Of a stretch of DNA of 34,261 nt, positions 14,425-24,410 are shown one piece after another. Position numbers and translations under genes: made by a program. Every line of letters starts with the position of its first letter. Positions within the stretch are counted from its first letter, which is position 1. The notes below the pieces were generated by a model. That model saw only the letters and a list, made by a program, of their open reading frames with translations. It ran no database searches and was not told the origin of the DNA. The stretch is from Bacillota bacterium (GTDB lineage: Bacteria > Bacillota > Clostridia > Christensenellales > Borkfalkiaceae), in the NCBI GenBank assembly GCA_003343805.1, contig QAKM01000029.1:1-34261 (forward strand), written 5' to 3'.

Positions 14425-14598
14425 AACTTCGCTTTCATTGGCTCTGAGGACTTTCAAACTTCGTTTCAATTTACTTGGATGGCTCCCCAACTTCGCTTTC
14501 ATTGGCTCTGAGGGCTTCCAAACTTCGTTTCAATTTACTTGGAGGGTTTCCCAACTTCGCTTTCATTGGCTCTGAGGGCTCCCCAACTTCGTTTCAAT
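14425..14598. repeat. Phased 32-bp tandem repeat, alternating A and B half-units
   Basis: AACTTCG recurs at 14425, 14457, 14489, 14521, 14553 and 14585, exactly 32 bases apart. Odd units continue CTTTCATTGGCTCTGAGG (type A) and even units continue TTTCAATTTACTTGGA (type B), so the full period is 64 bases. The sixth unit matches only for its first 14 bases. The block fills the gap upstream of the G1P dehydrogenase gene. The remainder of 14301-14642 holds the dyad at 14346 and no supportable gene. Confidence 0.85.
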
Positions 14599-14642
14599 GA
14601 TTTTTGCCTTTGATTTTCATCATACTCATAAGAGGTGATCGT

Positions 14643-15767
14643 ATGGATATTTCTGCACTTTCGGCACGCTTTCATATCAATGCGGAGCGCGTGCAGGACG
14701 GGAAGTTCCCCGTCTTTTGCGGCCGCGTCAAGGAGAAACGCGTGCTGCTCGTCTCGGACGCCGTCACGCGGCGGTTTGCCGAGCCTCTGCTCGCATCTCT
14801 GAAGGAATGCGGCGTCGATGCTGCGCTCTTTTGCCTCCCCGAAGAGGAGCCCGTCGCCGACGAGGAGACGGTCGCGCGCGTCATGGCGGCGGGAAAGGAG
14901 TACGACTATCTCCTTGCCGTGGGTTCGGGGACGCTCAACGACCTTTGTAAGCGTTCGGGCTTTCTGCTCCGGAAGGAGAGCGGCGTGTATGCGACGGCGC
15001 CCTCGATGGACGGCTACACGTCGGGCGTGACGCCCCTCATCGAGAAGGGATTCAAGATCACGCGCGATGCCCAGACGGCCTCCGACGTCCTGATGGACTT
15101 TTCCGTCCTCAAAGCGGCGCCCTCCGTCATGATCGGCGCGGGCGTGGGGGATATCCTCGCCAAGTACTGCTGCCTCACCGATTGGCGCATCTCGCGCGAT
15201 CTCAAGGGCGAGAAGTACAACGAGGAGGCTGCCTCCCTCATGTACAACGCCGTGCGCGCCTGTGCCGACAGCCTGCCCGCCCTGTTCGCGGGGAGGGAGG
15301 AGGGCGTGGAAAAACTCATGGAGGCACTCCTCATCTCGGGCTATGCGATGGTCATCGCGGGCAGTTCCCGCCCCGCTTCGGGCGCAGAGCACCACATGAG
15401 CCACTTCCTTGAGATGGACTTTTTGCGCCGCGGCGAGCGCATCCCGCTCCACGGCATCAAGGTGGGGCTGGGGACGGCGGTGTCGCTCTATCTCTACCAT
15501 ACGCTCGGCCGCCGTGCCGAGTTTAAGGGCAAGGACGTCGTCCTCCGCGAGGCAGAGGGGCTCCCTTCCTGCGAATTTGTGCTCGACACGCTGGGGAAGC
15601 TGGGCTGTCCCACGCGCTTTTCCGAGCTGGACGTCTCCAAAGAGACGGTGCGCACCATGTTCTTCGAGGCGTATAAGATCCGCGACCGCTTCACCATCCT
15701 CGCCCTCTATAACGAGGAGGGGCTGATGAAGGACGCCGTGGAGGAACTCATGGAGAAATTCTACTGA
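14643..15767 (+). CDS. araM: sn-glycerol-1-phosphate dehydrogenase (AraM/EgsA type)
   Basis: A 374-residue iron/zinc alcohol dehydrogenase-like enzyme that reduces dihydroxyacetone phosphate to sn-glycerol 1-phosphate with NAD(P)H. The nucleotide site is G-S-G-T-L-N-D (94-100), followed by the conserved A-P-S-M-D-G-Y-T-S block (119-127). Metal ligands are expected at the Asp of G-V-G-D-I (170) and the His residues of G-A-E-H-H-M-S-H. Bacillus AraM makes G1P for heptaprenylglyceryl lipids; archaeal homologues make membrane lipid backbones. The start at 14643 follows a GAGGTGAT Shine-Dalgarno. Its stop overlaps the next ATG (TGATG), so it is translationally coupled to the sugar isomerase. No G1P prenyltransferase (PcrB) gene is in the window. 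Confidence 0.88.
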   Translation: MDISALSARFHINAERVQDGKFPVFCGRVKEKRVLLVSDAVTRRFAEPLLASLKECGVDAALFCLPEEEPVADEETVARVMAAGKEYDYLLAVGSGTLNDLCKRSGFLLRKESGVYATAPSMDGYTSGVTPLIEKGFKITRDAQTASDVLMDFSVLKAAPSVMIGAGVGDILAKYCCLTDWRISRDLKGEKYNEEAASLMYNAVRACADSLPALFAGREEGVEKLMEALLISGYAMVIAGSSRPASGAEHHMSHFLEMDFLRRGERIPLHGIKVGLGTAVSLYLYHTLGRRAEFKGKDVVLREAEGLPSCEFVLDTLGKLGCPTRFSELDVSKETVRTMFFEAYKIRDRFTILALYNEEGLMKDAVEELMEKFY

Positions 15768-16555
15768 TGCAGACGGGCATTTCGACGGCGACCCTCTTCG
15801 TGCGCCGCAACAACGAAGATGCGCTCGCCCTCTTTTCGGAGTGGGGCGTTCCCGTCGCAGAGGTGTTTCTGACCTCCTTCTGCGAGTACGATCCCGCCTT
15901 CGCGCGGCTGTGCGCGGAGAAGAAGGGCGGGGTGCAGGTGCATTCTGTGCACGTCCTCAATACGCAGTTCGAGCCGCAGCTCTACGCAAAGCATCCGCGC
16001 GTCACGGGGGATGCCTTCCGGCTGCTTTCCCGCACGATGGAGTGCGCCAACATCCTCGGGGCCACCTATTATACCTTCCACGGGATCGCGCGCATCAAGC
16101 GTACCTTCCGTGAAGATCTGGAGCGCTCGGGAGAGCAGACGAGAGCGATCGCGGAGGTCTGCGGGCGCTATGGCGTTGCGCTCTGCTATGAGAACGTGGA
16201 GTGGGCGCTCTACAACCGTCCGGGCGTGTTTGCCGTCTTGAAGGAGCATTGCCCCGCCCTTCGCGGGGTGCTCGACCTCAAACAGGCGCGCATCACGGGG
16301 TACGACTACTTCGACTATCTGAAGGAGATGGGATCCGCCCTCTCCCACGTCCATGTCAGCGACATCACGGCGGAGGGGAAGATGTGCCTTCCCGGGAAGG
16401 GCGTCACCGATTTCCCGCTGTTGATCCGGCGGCTTCGCGACGTCGGCTTTGACGGGCCGCTCCTCATCGAAAACTATTCGGGCGACTTTGAACGGGAGGA
16501 GGAACTCAAGGCCTCCTTCGAGTGGCTGTCCGATCTTATGGAACACATCGGGTAA
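15767..16555 (+). CDS. Sugar phosphate isomerase/epimerase, xylose isomerase-like TIM barrel
   Basis: A 262-residue AP-endonuclease-2 family protein. Strand-end metal-ligand motifs appear in order: V-H-S-V-H-V-L-N near residue 62, Y-T-F-H-G-I near 104, C-Y-E-N-V-E-W near 145, G-V-L-D-L-K near 168, S-H-V-H-V-S-D near 190 and L-L-I-E-N-Y near 237. This fits a divalent-metal sugar isomerase or epimerase of the IolE/UlaE type. The substrate cannot be named. The start codon overlaps the stop of the G1P dehydrogenase gene, so the two are made together, which suggests consecutive or related reactions on a sugar or triose phosphate. The ABC transporter gene begins eleven bases downstream. Confidence 0.85.
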   Translation: MQTGISTATLFVRRNNEDALALFSEWGVPVAEVFLTSFCEYDPAFARLCAEKKGGVQVHSVHVLNTQFEPQLYAKHPRVTGDAFRLLSRTMECANILGATYYTFHGIARIKRTFREDLERSGEQTRAIAEVCGRYGVALCYENVEWALYNRPGVFAVLKEHCPALRGVLDLKQARITGYDYFDYLKEMGSALSHVHVSDITAEGKMCLPGKGVTDFPLLIRRLRDVGFDGPLLIENYSGDFEREEELKASFEWLSDLMEHIG

Positions 16556-16565
16556 AGGGGGAGAT

Positions 16566-18998
16566 ATGCTGCAAGTCAAAAATCTGACCAAGCGATACGC
16601 GACCAAGGGCGAGACGGTGGAGGCGCTGCACGGCGTCTCGGTGGATTTCCCCGAGACGGGCATGGTGTTCCTCCTCGGCAAGTCGGGGAGCGGCAAATCG
16701 ACGCTTCTGAATCTGGCGGGCGGGCTGGATGCCCCCGACGAAGGGGAGATCATCGTCAAGGGCAAGTCCTCCAAGGACTTCACGCCCGCCGACTTCGATT
16801 CCTACCGCAATACCTACGTCGGCTTCATCTTCCAGGAATATAACATCCTAAATGAACTGACGGTGGGGGAGAATGTTGCCCTCGCGCTCGAACTGCAGGG
16901 GAAGCCCCGCGACAAGGCGCGCATCGATGAGCTTCTGGCGATGGTGGATATGCAGGGGTATGCCGACCGCAGGCCCAACACGCTCTCGGGCGGGCAGAAG
17001 CAGCGCGTCGCCATCGCGCGGGCGCTCGTCAAGGAGCCCGAGATCATCATGGGCGACGAGCCGACGGGCGCGCTCGATTCCGCGACGGGCGCACAGGTCT
17101 TTGAGACACTGAAGAAGCTCTCCAAGGAGAAGCTCGTCGTCATCGTCTCGCATGACCGGGAGTTTGCCGAAACGTACGGCGACCGCATCATCGAACTCAA
17201 GGACGGGGCGATCGTCTCGGACGTGACGCGCTCGGGCGAGATGAGGGCGCAGGAGAACGTCGTCGAAGCGGGCCCCAAGAAGCTGACCGTTGCGAGCGGC
17301 GCTGCCATGACCGAGGAGGACGAACGGCGCATCCTTGCCTTCCTCCGCGCCAACAAGGGGGGCATCGTGCTCTCTGCCGAGAAGGAGGACGTCGAGGAGG
17401 AGCGCCGCACGGAGGGGACGGCGGTGTTTGCGCCCACGGATGCGGCGCCCGCTCCCCGCGAGGAGGACACCGCCTCCTTCCTTCCCTCCCGTTTCCCCGC
17501 GCGCTATGCGTTCAAGATGGGCTTTGCGGGGCTGAAGGTCAAGCCGCTCCGCCTCATCGTGACGACGCTCCTTGCTGCCGTTGCCTTTCTTGTCTTTGGC
17601 GTCTTTTCCACCATGCTCACCTATTCCCCCGCGCAGATGGGGGTGAACGGCCTGGTGCAGTCCTCCTACGGGGCGGCGGTGCTGCAGAAAAAGCTCATCA
17701 TGCACGCCGTGGACGGCAGCGGCACCGAATACACCCGCCGGCTGCCCACGGGCTCGAGTGCCTGCAACTTCGTCACCGAAGAGCTGGATGCGATCCGCGA
17801 GCAGTCGGGCGTGGATTTCATCCCCGTCTATAACTATGCCTCGGCGACGCTGAGCCTCCTGCCCTCCTTCGGACGGCCTGAAAGCGATGCCTATGCCGAG
17901 AGCGCCTTCTACGGGGCGATGGAGGAGATCTCCGGCTTTGCGGATGCTACTTATCTGGAGGGGTTCCCGCTCGTCGCGGGGCGGGCGCCGCAGGCGGAGG
18001 ATGAGGGCGTCATCTCCATGCTCCTGTGCGAGAGTTTCATGCAGTTCGGCTACCGCGCGGATGCGGACAGCGAGACCGAGCGCATCACGGGGCCCGAGGA
18101 TATGCTGGGCAGGAGCATCCGCCTGCGCCTCGTGACGGGCAACGACATCTTTGTCACCGTGACGGGCGTCTTTGACTCGGGGGACGACTTCTCCGCCTAC
18201 GATGATCTGCGCGACGAGGGGAGCCTTTCGGACAGCGCCGCGACCGAGATGGAGGAAGAGCTCGCGGAGTGCTACAGCTATTCGTTTGCTTCGGTGTGCT
18301 TTGTCTCGGAAGCGTTTTACGAGCACAACCGCTATTTCGACGCGAGCCGCCGGGAATACAACAGCCTGCTGCGCCTCGTGCAGCAGTACAACGGCACGAC
18401 GGCCTACCGCGAGGAGTCGTCGAGCGAGAGACGGTATCAGCGGCTGATGGCGCCCCTCGGGGAGGAGCGCACGGCGGTGAGCGAGGCCCTGTTTGCCTAT
18501 TACGGACGGGAGGATGCGGCGCGCGATCTTGCCTACTCTCTCCCTTACGGGTACCTCTCCGAGATCGATGCGGGGCAGGAACTGTACGAGACCATCTTCC
18601 CCATCGTGGGGGCGGCGGCGGGCGTCCTCGCCGTGTTTGCGGCCCTGCTCCTCTTCAGCTTCATCTCGGCGAGCATCAACGCCAAGAAGAAGGACATCGG
18701 CATCCTCCGTGCCGTGGGGGCGCGCGGCATCGACGTCTTTAAGATCTTCATCGTCGAGGGCGTCGCCGTCACGCTCTTGTGCCTCGTCCTCGGCATCGCG
18801 GGATCGGTCGCCGCCTGCGCCATCACCAACGCATTGCTCATCTCGGAGGGCGTGCTCGCCTACGATTTCTTCCTCTTCGGCTGGCGGAATGCGCTCATCC
18901 TCTTCGGGATCGCGGCCGTCACCTCCGTCGTGGCGACGCTCATCCCCGTCTCCGTCTTTTCCAGAAAGAAGCCGGTGGAGACCATCCGCTCCATTTGA
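16566..18998 (+). CDS. MacB-like ABC transporter, ATPase fused to FtsX-type permease
   Basis: An 810-residue fusion. The N-terminal ATPase has Walker A G-K-S-G-S-G-K-S-T (38-46), signature L-S-G-G-Q (140-144), Walker B I-I-M-G-D-E (160-165) and an I-V-S-H-D switch. After an acidic linker (about 220-310) comes one membrane span near 340-365, then a large extracytoplasmic domain of about 300 residues, then three spans near 680-800, the MacB/FtsX topology. Such proteins work by mechanotransmission, exporting peptides or lipoproteins or signalling across the membrane, rather than by classic import. The start is set by GGGGGAGAT upstream of 16566. Eleven bases separate it from the isomerase gene, so it belongs to that operon. 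The substrate is unknown, and no histidine kinase or response regulator partner is nearby. Confidence 0.88.
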   Translation: MLQVKNLTKRYATKGETVEALHGVSVDFPETGMVFLLGKSGSGKSTLLNLAGGLDAPDEGEIIVKGKSSKDFTPADFDSYRNTYVGFIFQEYNILNELTVGENVALALELQGKPRDKARIDELLAMVDMQGYADRRPNTLSGGQKQRVAIARALVKEPEIIMGDEPTGALDSATGAQVFETLKKLSKEKLVVIVSHDREFAETYGDRIIELKDGAIVSDVTRSGEMRAQENVVEAGPKKLTVASGAAMTEEDERRILAFLRANKGGIVLSAEKEDVEEERRTEGTAVFAPTDAAPAPREEDTASFLPSRFPARYAFKMGFAGLKVKPLRLIVTTLLAAVAFLVFGVFSTMLTYSPAQMGVNGLVQSSYGAAVLQKKLIMHAVDGSGTEYTRRLPTGSSACNFVTEELDAIREQSGVDFIPVYNYASATLSLLPSFGRPESDAYAESAFYGAMEEISGFADATYLEGFPLVAGRAPQAEDEGVISMLLCESFMQFGYRADADSETERITGPEDMLGRSIRLRLVTGNDIFVTVTGVFDSGDDFSAYDDLRDEGSLSDSAATEMEEELAECYSYSFASVCFVSEAFYEHNRYFDASRREYNSLLRLVQQYNGTTAYREESSSERRYQRLMAPLGEERTAVSEALFAYYGREDAARDLAYSLPYGYLSEIDAGQELYETIFPIVGAAAGVLAVFAALLLFSFISASINAKKKDIGILRAVGARGIDVFKIFIVEGVAVTLLCLVLGIAGSVAACAITNALLISEGVLAYDFFLFGWRNALILFGIAAVTSVVATLIPVSVFSRKKPVETIRSI

Positions 18999-19049
18999 GG
19001 GAAGGACAAAAAAAGGACGTAAAATCTCTTTTCTCGCGCATGAAAAAAA

Positions 19050-19078
19050 TTGACATTGCCGGCAAAGTCTGCTATAAT
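19050..19078 (+). promoter_or_regulatory. Perfect consensus promoter of rpsU
   Basis: TTGACA (19050-19055), a 17-base spacer ending TGC, and TATAAT (19073-19078): full consensus with an extended -10. The leader is about 50 bases, with AGGAGG at 19121-19126. Confidence 0.9.
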
Positions 19079-19136
19079 GGGCAGGCAACTTGAAAAAAGG
19101 GCAAATAAGTGCTGCGGCGAAGGAGGGTTGAATAGG

Positions 19137-19313
19137 ATGTCCACCATCAGAGTCGGCGATAACGAGAATCTCGAGAATGCGCTGCGCCGTTTCAAGAGAA
19201 AGTGCTCCCGCGACGGCATCATCGGGGATCTCCGCAAGAAGGAGTTCTACGAAAAGCCTTCCGTGAAGAAGAGAAAGAAGGCGGAAGCGGCCAGAAAGAG
19301 AAGCAGAAACTAA
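19137..19313 (+). CDS. rpsU: Small ribosomal subunit protein bS21
   Basis: A 58-residue basic protein of the 30S subunit platform near the anti-Shine-Dalgarno end of 16S rRNA. It starts [10 protein letters not shown] and has the conserved A-L-R-R-F-K-R-K segment (about 19-26), ending in a Lys/Arg-rich tail. Length matches the family. The start follows AGGAGG by ten bases; a longer upstream frame is rejected. It is driven by the strongest promoter in the window and closed by its own terminator. In many Firmicutes rpsU is followed by yqeY; here an unrelated small gene follows. Confidence 0.95.
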   Translation: MSTIRVGDNENLENALRRFKRKCSRDGIIGDLRKKEFYEKPSVKKRKKAEAARKRSRN

Positions 19314-19320
19314 GGATAAG

Positions 19321-19347
19321 AACCGTAACGGAAGTTACGGTTTTTTT
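19321..19347 (+). terminator. Intrinsic terminator of rpsU
   Basis: Arms AACCGTAAC (19321-19329) and GTTACGGTT (19334-19342), loop GGAA, seven Ts from 19341. Classic rho-independent terminator, seven bases after the stop codon. Confidence 0.9.
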
Positions 19348-19401
19348 CTTGCGAAAAATGTCGAAATTGGGAGAAAAAAGCAAAAAACGGAGTAAAAAGG
19401 C

Positions 19402-19806
19402 ATGGAGCGGACGTTGAAATCGCTTGCAAAAGAGGCCAAGGCGCGCATGAAGAAGGGGTTCTGGAGACAGTGCGAGGAGGAACTCGATGCGCACCTCAAA
19501 GATGCACGCGAGCAGGGGATCAGCGAAAGCAGGATGGAGCGGTACTTCAAGGGGAAGGTCGCGGGGCATATCCGCGGGGAGACGCCGGACGAGTTCTATC
19601 TGAAGGTCAAAAAGCTTCTTCTCGAGGAGGGGGAAGTGTCGGATGCCATCGGGCGGCTCACCGACAAGGAGTACTATGCAACGCTCTCGTACGCGGAAAA
19701 ACAGCGCTATACGCTGGAGCTTTCCGAAAAGTATTTAAAGGCATTGGAGCGCTTCAAGCGGGAGGAGCAGTTCGAGCGCCGAAAGGAAGCAAAGCCGCAG
19801 GGCTGA
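19402..19806 (+). CDS. Unknown small helical protein downstream of rpsU
   Basis: A 134-residue protein, highly charged and predicted mostly helical: K-E-A-K-A-R-M-K-K near the start, a central H-I-R-G-E-T-P-D-E-F-Y-L-K-V-K-K motif (about 55-70), and a Lys/Arg/Glu-rich tail. No cysteine pairs, signal peptide or membrane segment. I do not recognise it; it is not YqeY. It lies after the rpsU terminator and ends 43 bases before the pcrA -35 box. A GGAG Shine-Dalgarno precedes the ATG. Partial read-through from rpsU could express it. A ribosome- or nucleic-acid-binding role is only suggested by composition and position. Confidence 0.65.
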   Translation: MERTLKSLAKEAKARMKKGFWRQCEEELDAHLKDAREQGISESRMERYFKGKVAGHIRGETPDEFYLKVKKLLLEEGEVSDAIGRLTDKEYYATLSYAEKQRYTLELSEKYLKALERFKREEQFERRKEAKPQG

Positions 19807-19848
19807 GCTCTTGCCGGGGAGCGGGGTTTTTGAACCGCTTTGAATCGC

Positions 19849-19877
19849 TTGTCGGATGGCGGCGGATATGATATAAT
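19849..19877 (+). promoter_or_regulatory. Promoter of pcrA-ligA, leaderless
   Basis: TTGTCG (19849-19854), a 17-base spacer ending TGA, and TATAAT (19872-19877), then seven bases and the ATG at 19885. Same geometry as the helicase promoter at 4121. No Shine-Dalgarno fits. Confidence 0.75.
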
Positions 19878-19884
19878 ATCCCCC

Positions 19885-22275
19885 ATGAACGTTTTGGACT
19901 TGAACGAAGAACAGCGGCTGCCCGTCGAGACGACGGAAGGGGCCGTCCTGGTGCTCGCGGGGGCGGGCAGCGGCAAGACGCGCGTTTTGACGGCGCGCAT
20001 CGCGCACCTCGTGGGGGATATGGGGGTGCCGCCCGAGAACATCCTCGCCATCACCTTCACCAACAAGGCGGCGAACGAGATGCGGGAGCGCCTTTCCGCC
20101 ATTGCCGATACGCGGCGGATGTGGGTGAGCACCATCCATTCCATGTGCGTGCGCATCTTGCGGATGTACGCCGACCGCAGAGGGCTCACGCAGAACTTTT
20201 CCATCTATTCGGAGCAGGAACGCTCCGCCGTCATCAAGCAGGCCTTCAAGGAGTGCAATTTTGAAGAGGAGAGCTTGCTCAAGAGCATCAAGTGGCACAT
20301 CTCCAACGCCAAGATGCTGGGGCTCTCGCCCTCGGAGTATGCCGTGCAGCACCGCGCGGAGCGCAACGTCGAGGAGGCGGTGAAGGTCTACGAGAAGTAC
20401 GACGCGCACTTGAAGCAGAATAACGCGCTCGACTTTGACGATCTTCTGACCGAGGCCCGCGCGCTGCTTGCCTCCGACCGCGACGCGCGGGAGTACCTTG
20501 CGGGCAAGTTCCGCTATATCCACGTCGACGAGTTTCAGGATACCAACGCCGTGCAGTTCGACATCGTCAAGATGCTTGCGAGCGTACACGGCAACCTCTT
20601 TGTGGTGGGCGATGACGACCAGTCCATCTACGGCTGGCGGGGCGCGCAGATCGAGAACATCCTGCACTTCGAGCGCACCTACCCCACGGCCAGGACCTTC
20701 AAGCTGCAGCAGAATTACCGCTCGACGAAAGCCATCCTCTCGCTTGCGAACGCCTCCATCGCACACAACCTCAACCGCAAGGGCAAGAAGCTGTGGACGG
20801 AGAACGAGGAGGGCGATAAGCCCGTTTGGTACGAATCGGACGAGGAGACGGGCGAGGCGCTGTATGCGGCGCGCATCATTGCGGAGCTTCGGCGGGAGGG
20901 CTACAAGCTCTCCGATTTTGCCGTGCTCATGCGCATCAACGCGCTCACGCGCTCGTACGAGCAGGAATTTACCAAGTATGGCATCTCCTACAAGGTGTTC
21001 GGCGGCTTCCGCTTCTTTGAACGCAAGGAGATCAAGGATGCGCTCGCCTACTTGCGCCTCATCGCCAATCCGTTTGACAGCGAGGCGGTCTCGCGCATCA
21101 TCAACGTGCCGCGGCGGGGCATCGGCGAAAAGACGATGGAGGCGCTGCGCGCCTATGCGGAACAAGAGGAGCTCTCCCTCTACGACGCCGTTTTGGACTG
21201 CGACCTTCTCCCCCTCGGTGAGGCGGTAAAAAGCAAGCTCCGCGCCTTCGGAAAGTACATCAAAGATCTCGTCATCCTGGCGCAGGAAGCGCCCGTCAAC
21301 GAGCTGTGCAATACGCTGATGGAAACTTCGGGCATGAAGGAGATGTATCTCGACGGCACGGACGAGGGGGCGGCGAAGCGGGCGAATCTCGATGAGTTTT
21401 TGAACTCCGTCGAAGAGTTCGTGCATCTCAACCCCGAGGCGACGCTCTCCGACTACTTGCAGCAGATCACCCTCTACTCGGACACCGACGAGATGGACGA
21501 GGATGACTATGTGACCATCGCCACCATCCATGCCGTCAAGGGCCTGGAGTTTCGCTGCGTGTTTTTGTGCGGGCTCGAGGAGAACATCATGCCCACCTCG
21601 CGTGCGCAGGACGATCCCGCCGCGCTCGAAGAGGAGAGACGGCTCATGTACGTCGCCATCACGCGGGCGCGGGAAAAACTGTGGCTGACGCGCAGCCGCT
21701 CGCGCTATCTCTACGGCAAGCGCGAGCCCACCGTGCGCTCGGAGTTCATCGATGAGCTCAAGGACGAGCTGGGCATCGAGGACGTCAAGGCACGCTATTC
21801 GGGCGACTACGGCGACGAGGACTTCGGCTACGGCTCCTATGGCTATGGCGCGGGCGGCGGCGCACGGCGCTCGTCGGGCTACGGCTCCTACGGCGGTTAT
21901 AGCAATTCCGCGCCGCGGCGGGTGGGACGGGCCTCCGATGCGGACGAGGGCGCTTATCGTACCTTCGGCAGCGGCAGGCCGGCAGTCAGGAGCGCCGCAA
22001 AGAGTGCGACTCCCGCGAAAAAAGAGCCCGTGCGCTTCGGCAACGTGGGCGTCCGCCCGTCCCCTTCCGGAACAGGCGCGGCAAACACGGCGAAGGCGGG
22101 CGCCGATCTTTCGCGCTTTCAGGAGGGCGTACGGGTGCGCCATCCCCGCTTCGGCGAGGGTGTCGTCACGGGCGTGCGCGGCGCGGGCGGCAACCTCATC
22201 GTTACCGTGCATTTCGAGACGGCAGGCAACAAGGATCTCGCCGCCGCGCTCGCGCCCTTGGAGATCGTCGGTTAG
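19885..22275 (+). CDS. pcrA: ATP-dependent DNA helicase PcrA/UvrD
   Basis: A 796-residue SF1A 3'-5' helicase for nucleotide excision repair, plasmid replication and RecA removal. Walker A is A-G-A-G-S-G-K-T (25-32); the T-F-T-N-K-A-A-N-E-M motif Ia, D-E-F-Q-D-T-N motif II, D-D-Q-S-I-Y-G-W-R-G motif III and Q-N-Y-R-S motif IV follow in order, then the V-K-G-L-E-F and Y-V-A-I-T-R-A motifs. Unusual is a Gly/Tyr/Ser-rich low-complexity stretch (about residues 640-675) between the helicase core and the C-terminal Tudor-like domain (about 745-796, R-V-R-H-P-R-F-G-E-G), which contacts RNA polymerase in other bacteria. The start at 19885 agrees with homologues and the promoter. Its stop overlaps the Shine-Dalgarno of ligA. 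Confidence 0.94.
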   Translation: MNVLDLNEEQRLPVETTEGAVLVLAGAGSGKTRVLTARIAHLVGDMGVPPENILAITFTNKAANEMRERLSAIADTRRMWVSTIHSMCVRILRMYADRRGLTQNFSIYSEQERSAVIKQAFKECNFEEESLLKSIKWHISNAKMLGLSPSEYAVQHRAERNVEEAVKVYEKYDAHLKQNNALDFDDLLTEARALLASDRDAREYLAGKFRYIHVDEFQDTNAVQFDIVKMLASVHGNLFVVGDDDQSIYGWRGAQIENILHFERTYPTARTFKLQQNYRSTKAILSLANASIAHNLNRKGKKLWTENEEGDKPVWYESDEETGEALYAARIIAELRREGYKLSDFAVLMRINALTRSYEQEFTKYGISYKVFGGFRFFERKEIKDALAYLRLIANPFDSEAVSRIINVPRRGIGEKTMEALRAYAEQEELSLYDAVLDCDLLPLGEAVKSKLRAFGKYIKDLVILAQEAPVNELCNTLMETSGMKEMYLDGTDEGAAKRANLDEFLNSVEEFVHLNPEATLSDYLQQITLYSDTDEMDEDDYVTIATIHAVKGLEFRCVFLCGLEENIMPTSRAQDDPAALEEERRLMYVAITRAREKLWLTRSRSRYLYGKREPTVRSEFIDELKDELGIEDVKARYSGDYGDEDFGYGSYGYGAGGGARRSSGYGSYGGYSNSAPRRVGRASDADEGAYRTFGSGRPAVRSAAKSATPAKKEPVRFGNVGVRPSPSGTGAANTAKAGADLSRFQEGVRVRHPRFGEGVVTGVRGAGGNLIVTVHFETAGNKDLAAALAPLEIVG

Positions 22276-24228
<1,953 letters not shown>

Positions 24229-24260
24229 GAGAGGGACAGGCTGTTACTGCGTTCCCTGCC

Positions 24261-24299
24261 GCCCCCGCCGCGCGTTTCCCGCGCGGCGGGGGCGTTTTT
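24261..24299 (+). terminator. Intrinsic terminator of pcrA-ligA
   Basis: A perfect 14-bp stem (24261-24274 with 24280-24293) is followed by GTTTTTC. It separates the repair pair from the housekeeping operon. Confidence 0.85.
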
Positions 24300-24333
24300 C
24301 TTGCCGAAAGCGCATTATCTTTTCAAAAAGCAC

Positions 24334-24362
24334 TTGAAAAATCGCGGCGGGTATGCTATAAT
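24334..24362 (+). promoter_or_regulatory. Promoter of the yicC-to-dipeptidase operon
   Basis: TTGAAA (24334-24339), a 17-base spacer ending TGC, and TATAAT (24357-24362). The leader is about 45 bases, with GGAGG at 24396-24400. It is the only strong promoter I see from here to the window end, so the following genes probably form one operon. Confidence 0.82.
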
Positions 24363-24410
24363 GGTTTATCGCAGAAATGGGCGGTCAGCCGCCGCGGAGG
24401 CAAGAGCAGG

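Noticed and set aside
14263..14575. Two overlapping hydrophobic peptides with F-A-F-I-G-S repeats
   Set aside because: They are translations of the 32-bp repeat, whose length is not a multiple of three; no Shine-Dalgarno.
14425..14598. CRISPR array
   Set aside because: Repeats are contiguous and alternate between two fixed sequences; there are no unique spacers and no cas genes.
16848..19088. 746-codon open frame on the minus strand
   Set aside because: Shadow of the ABC transporter gene; composition is Arg/Asp/Glu-skewed and shows no domain.
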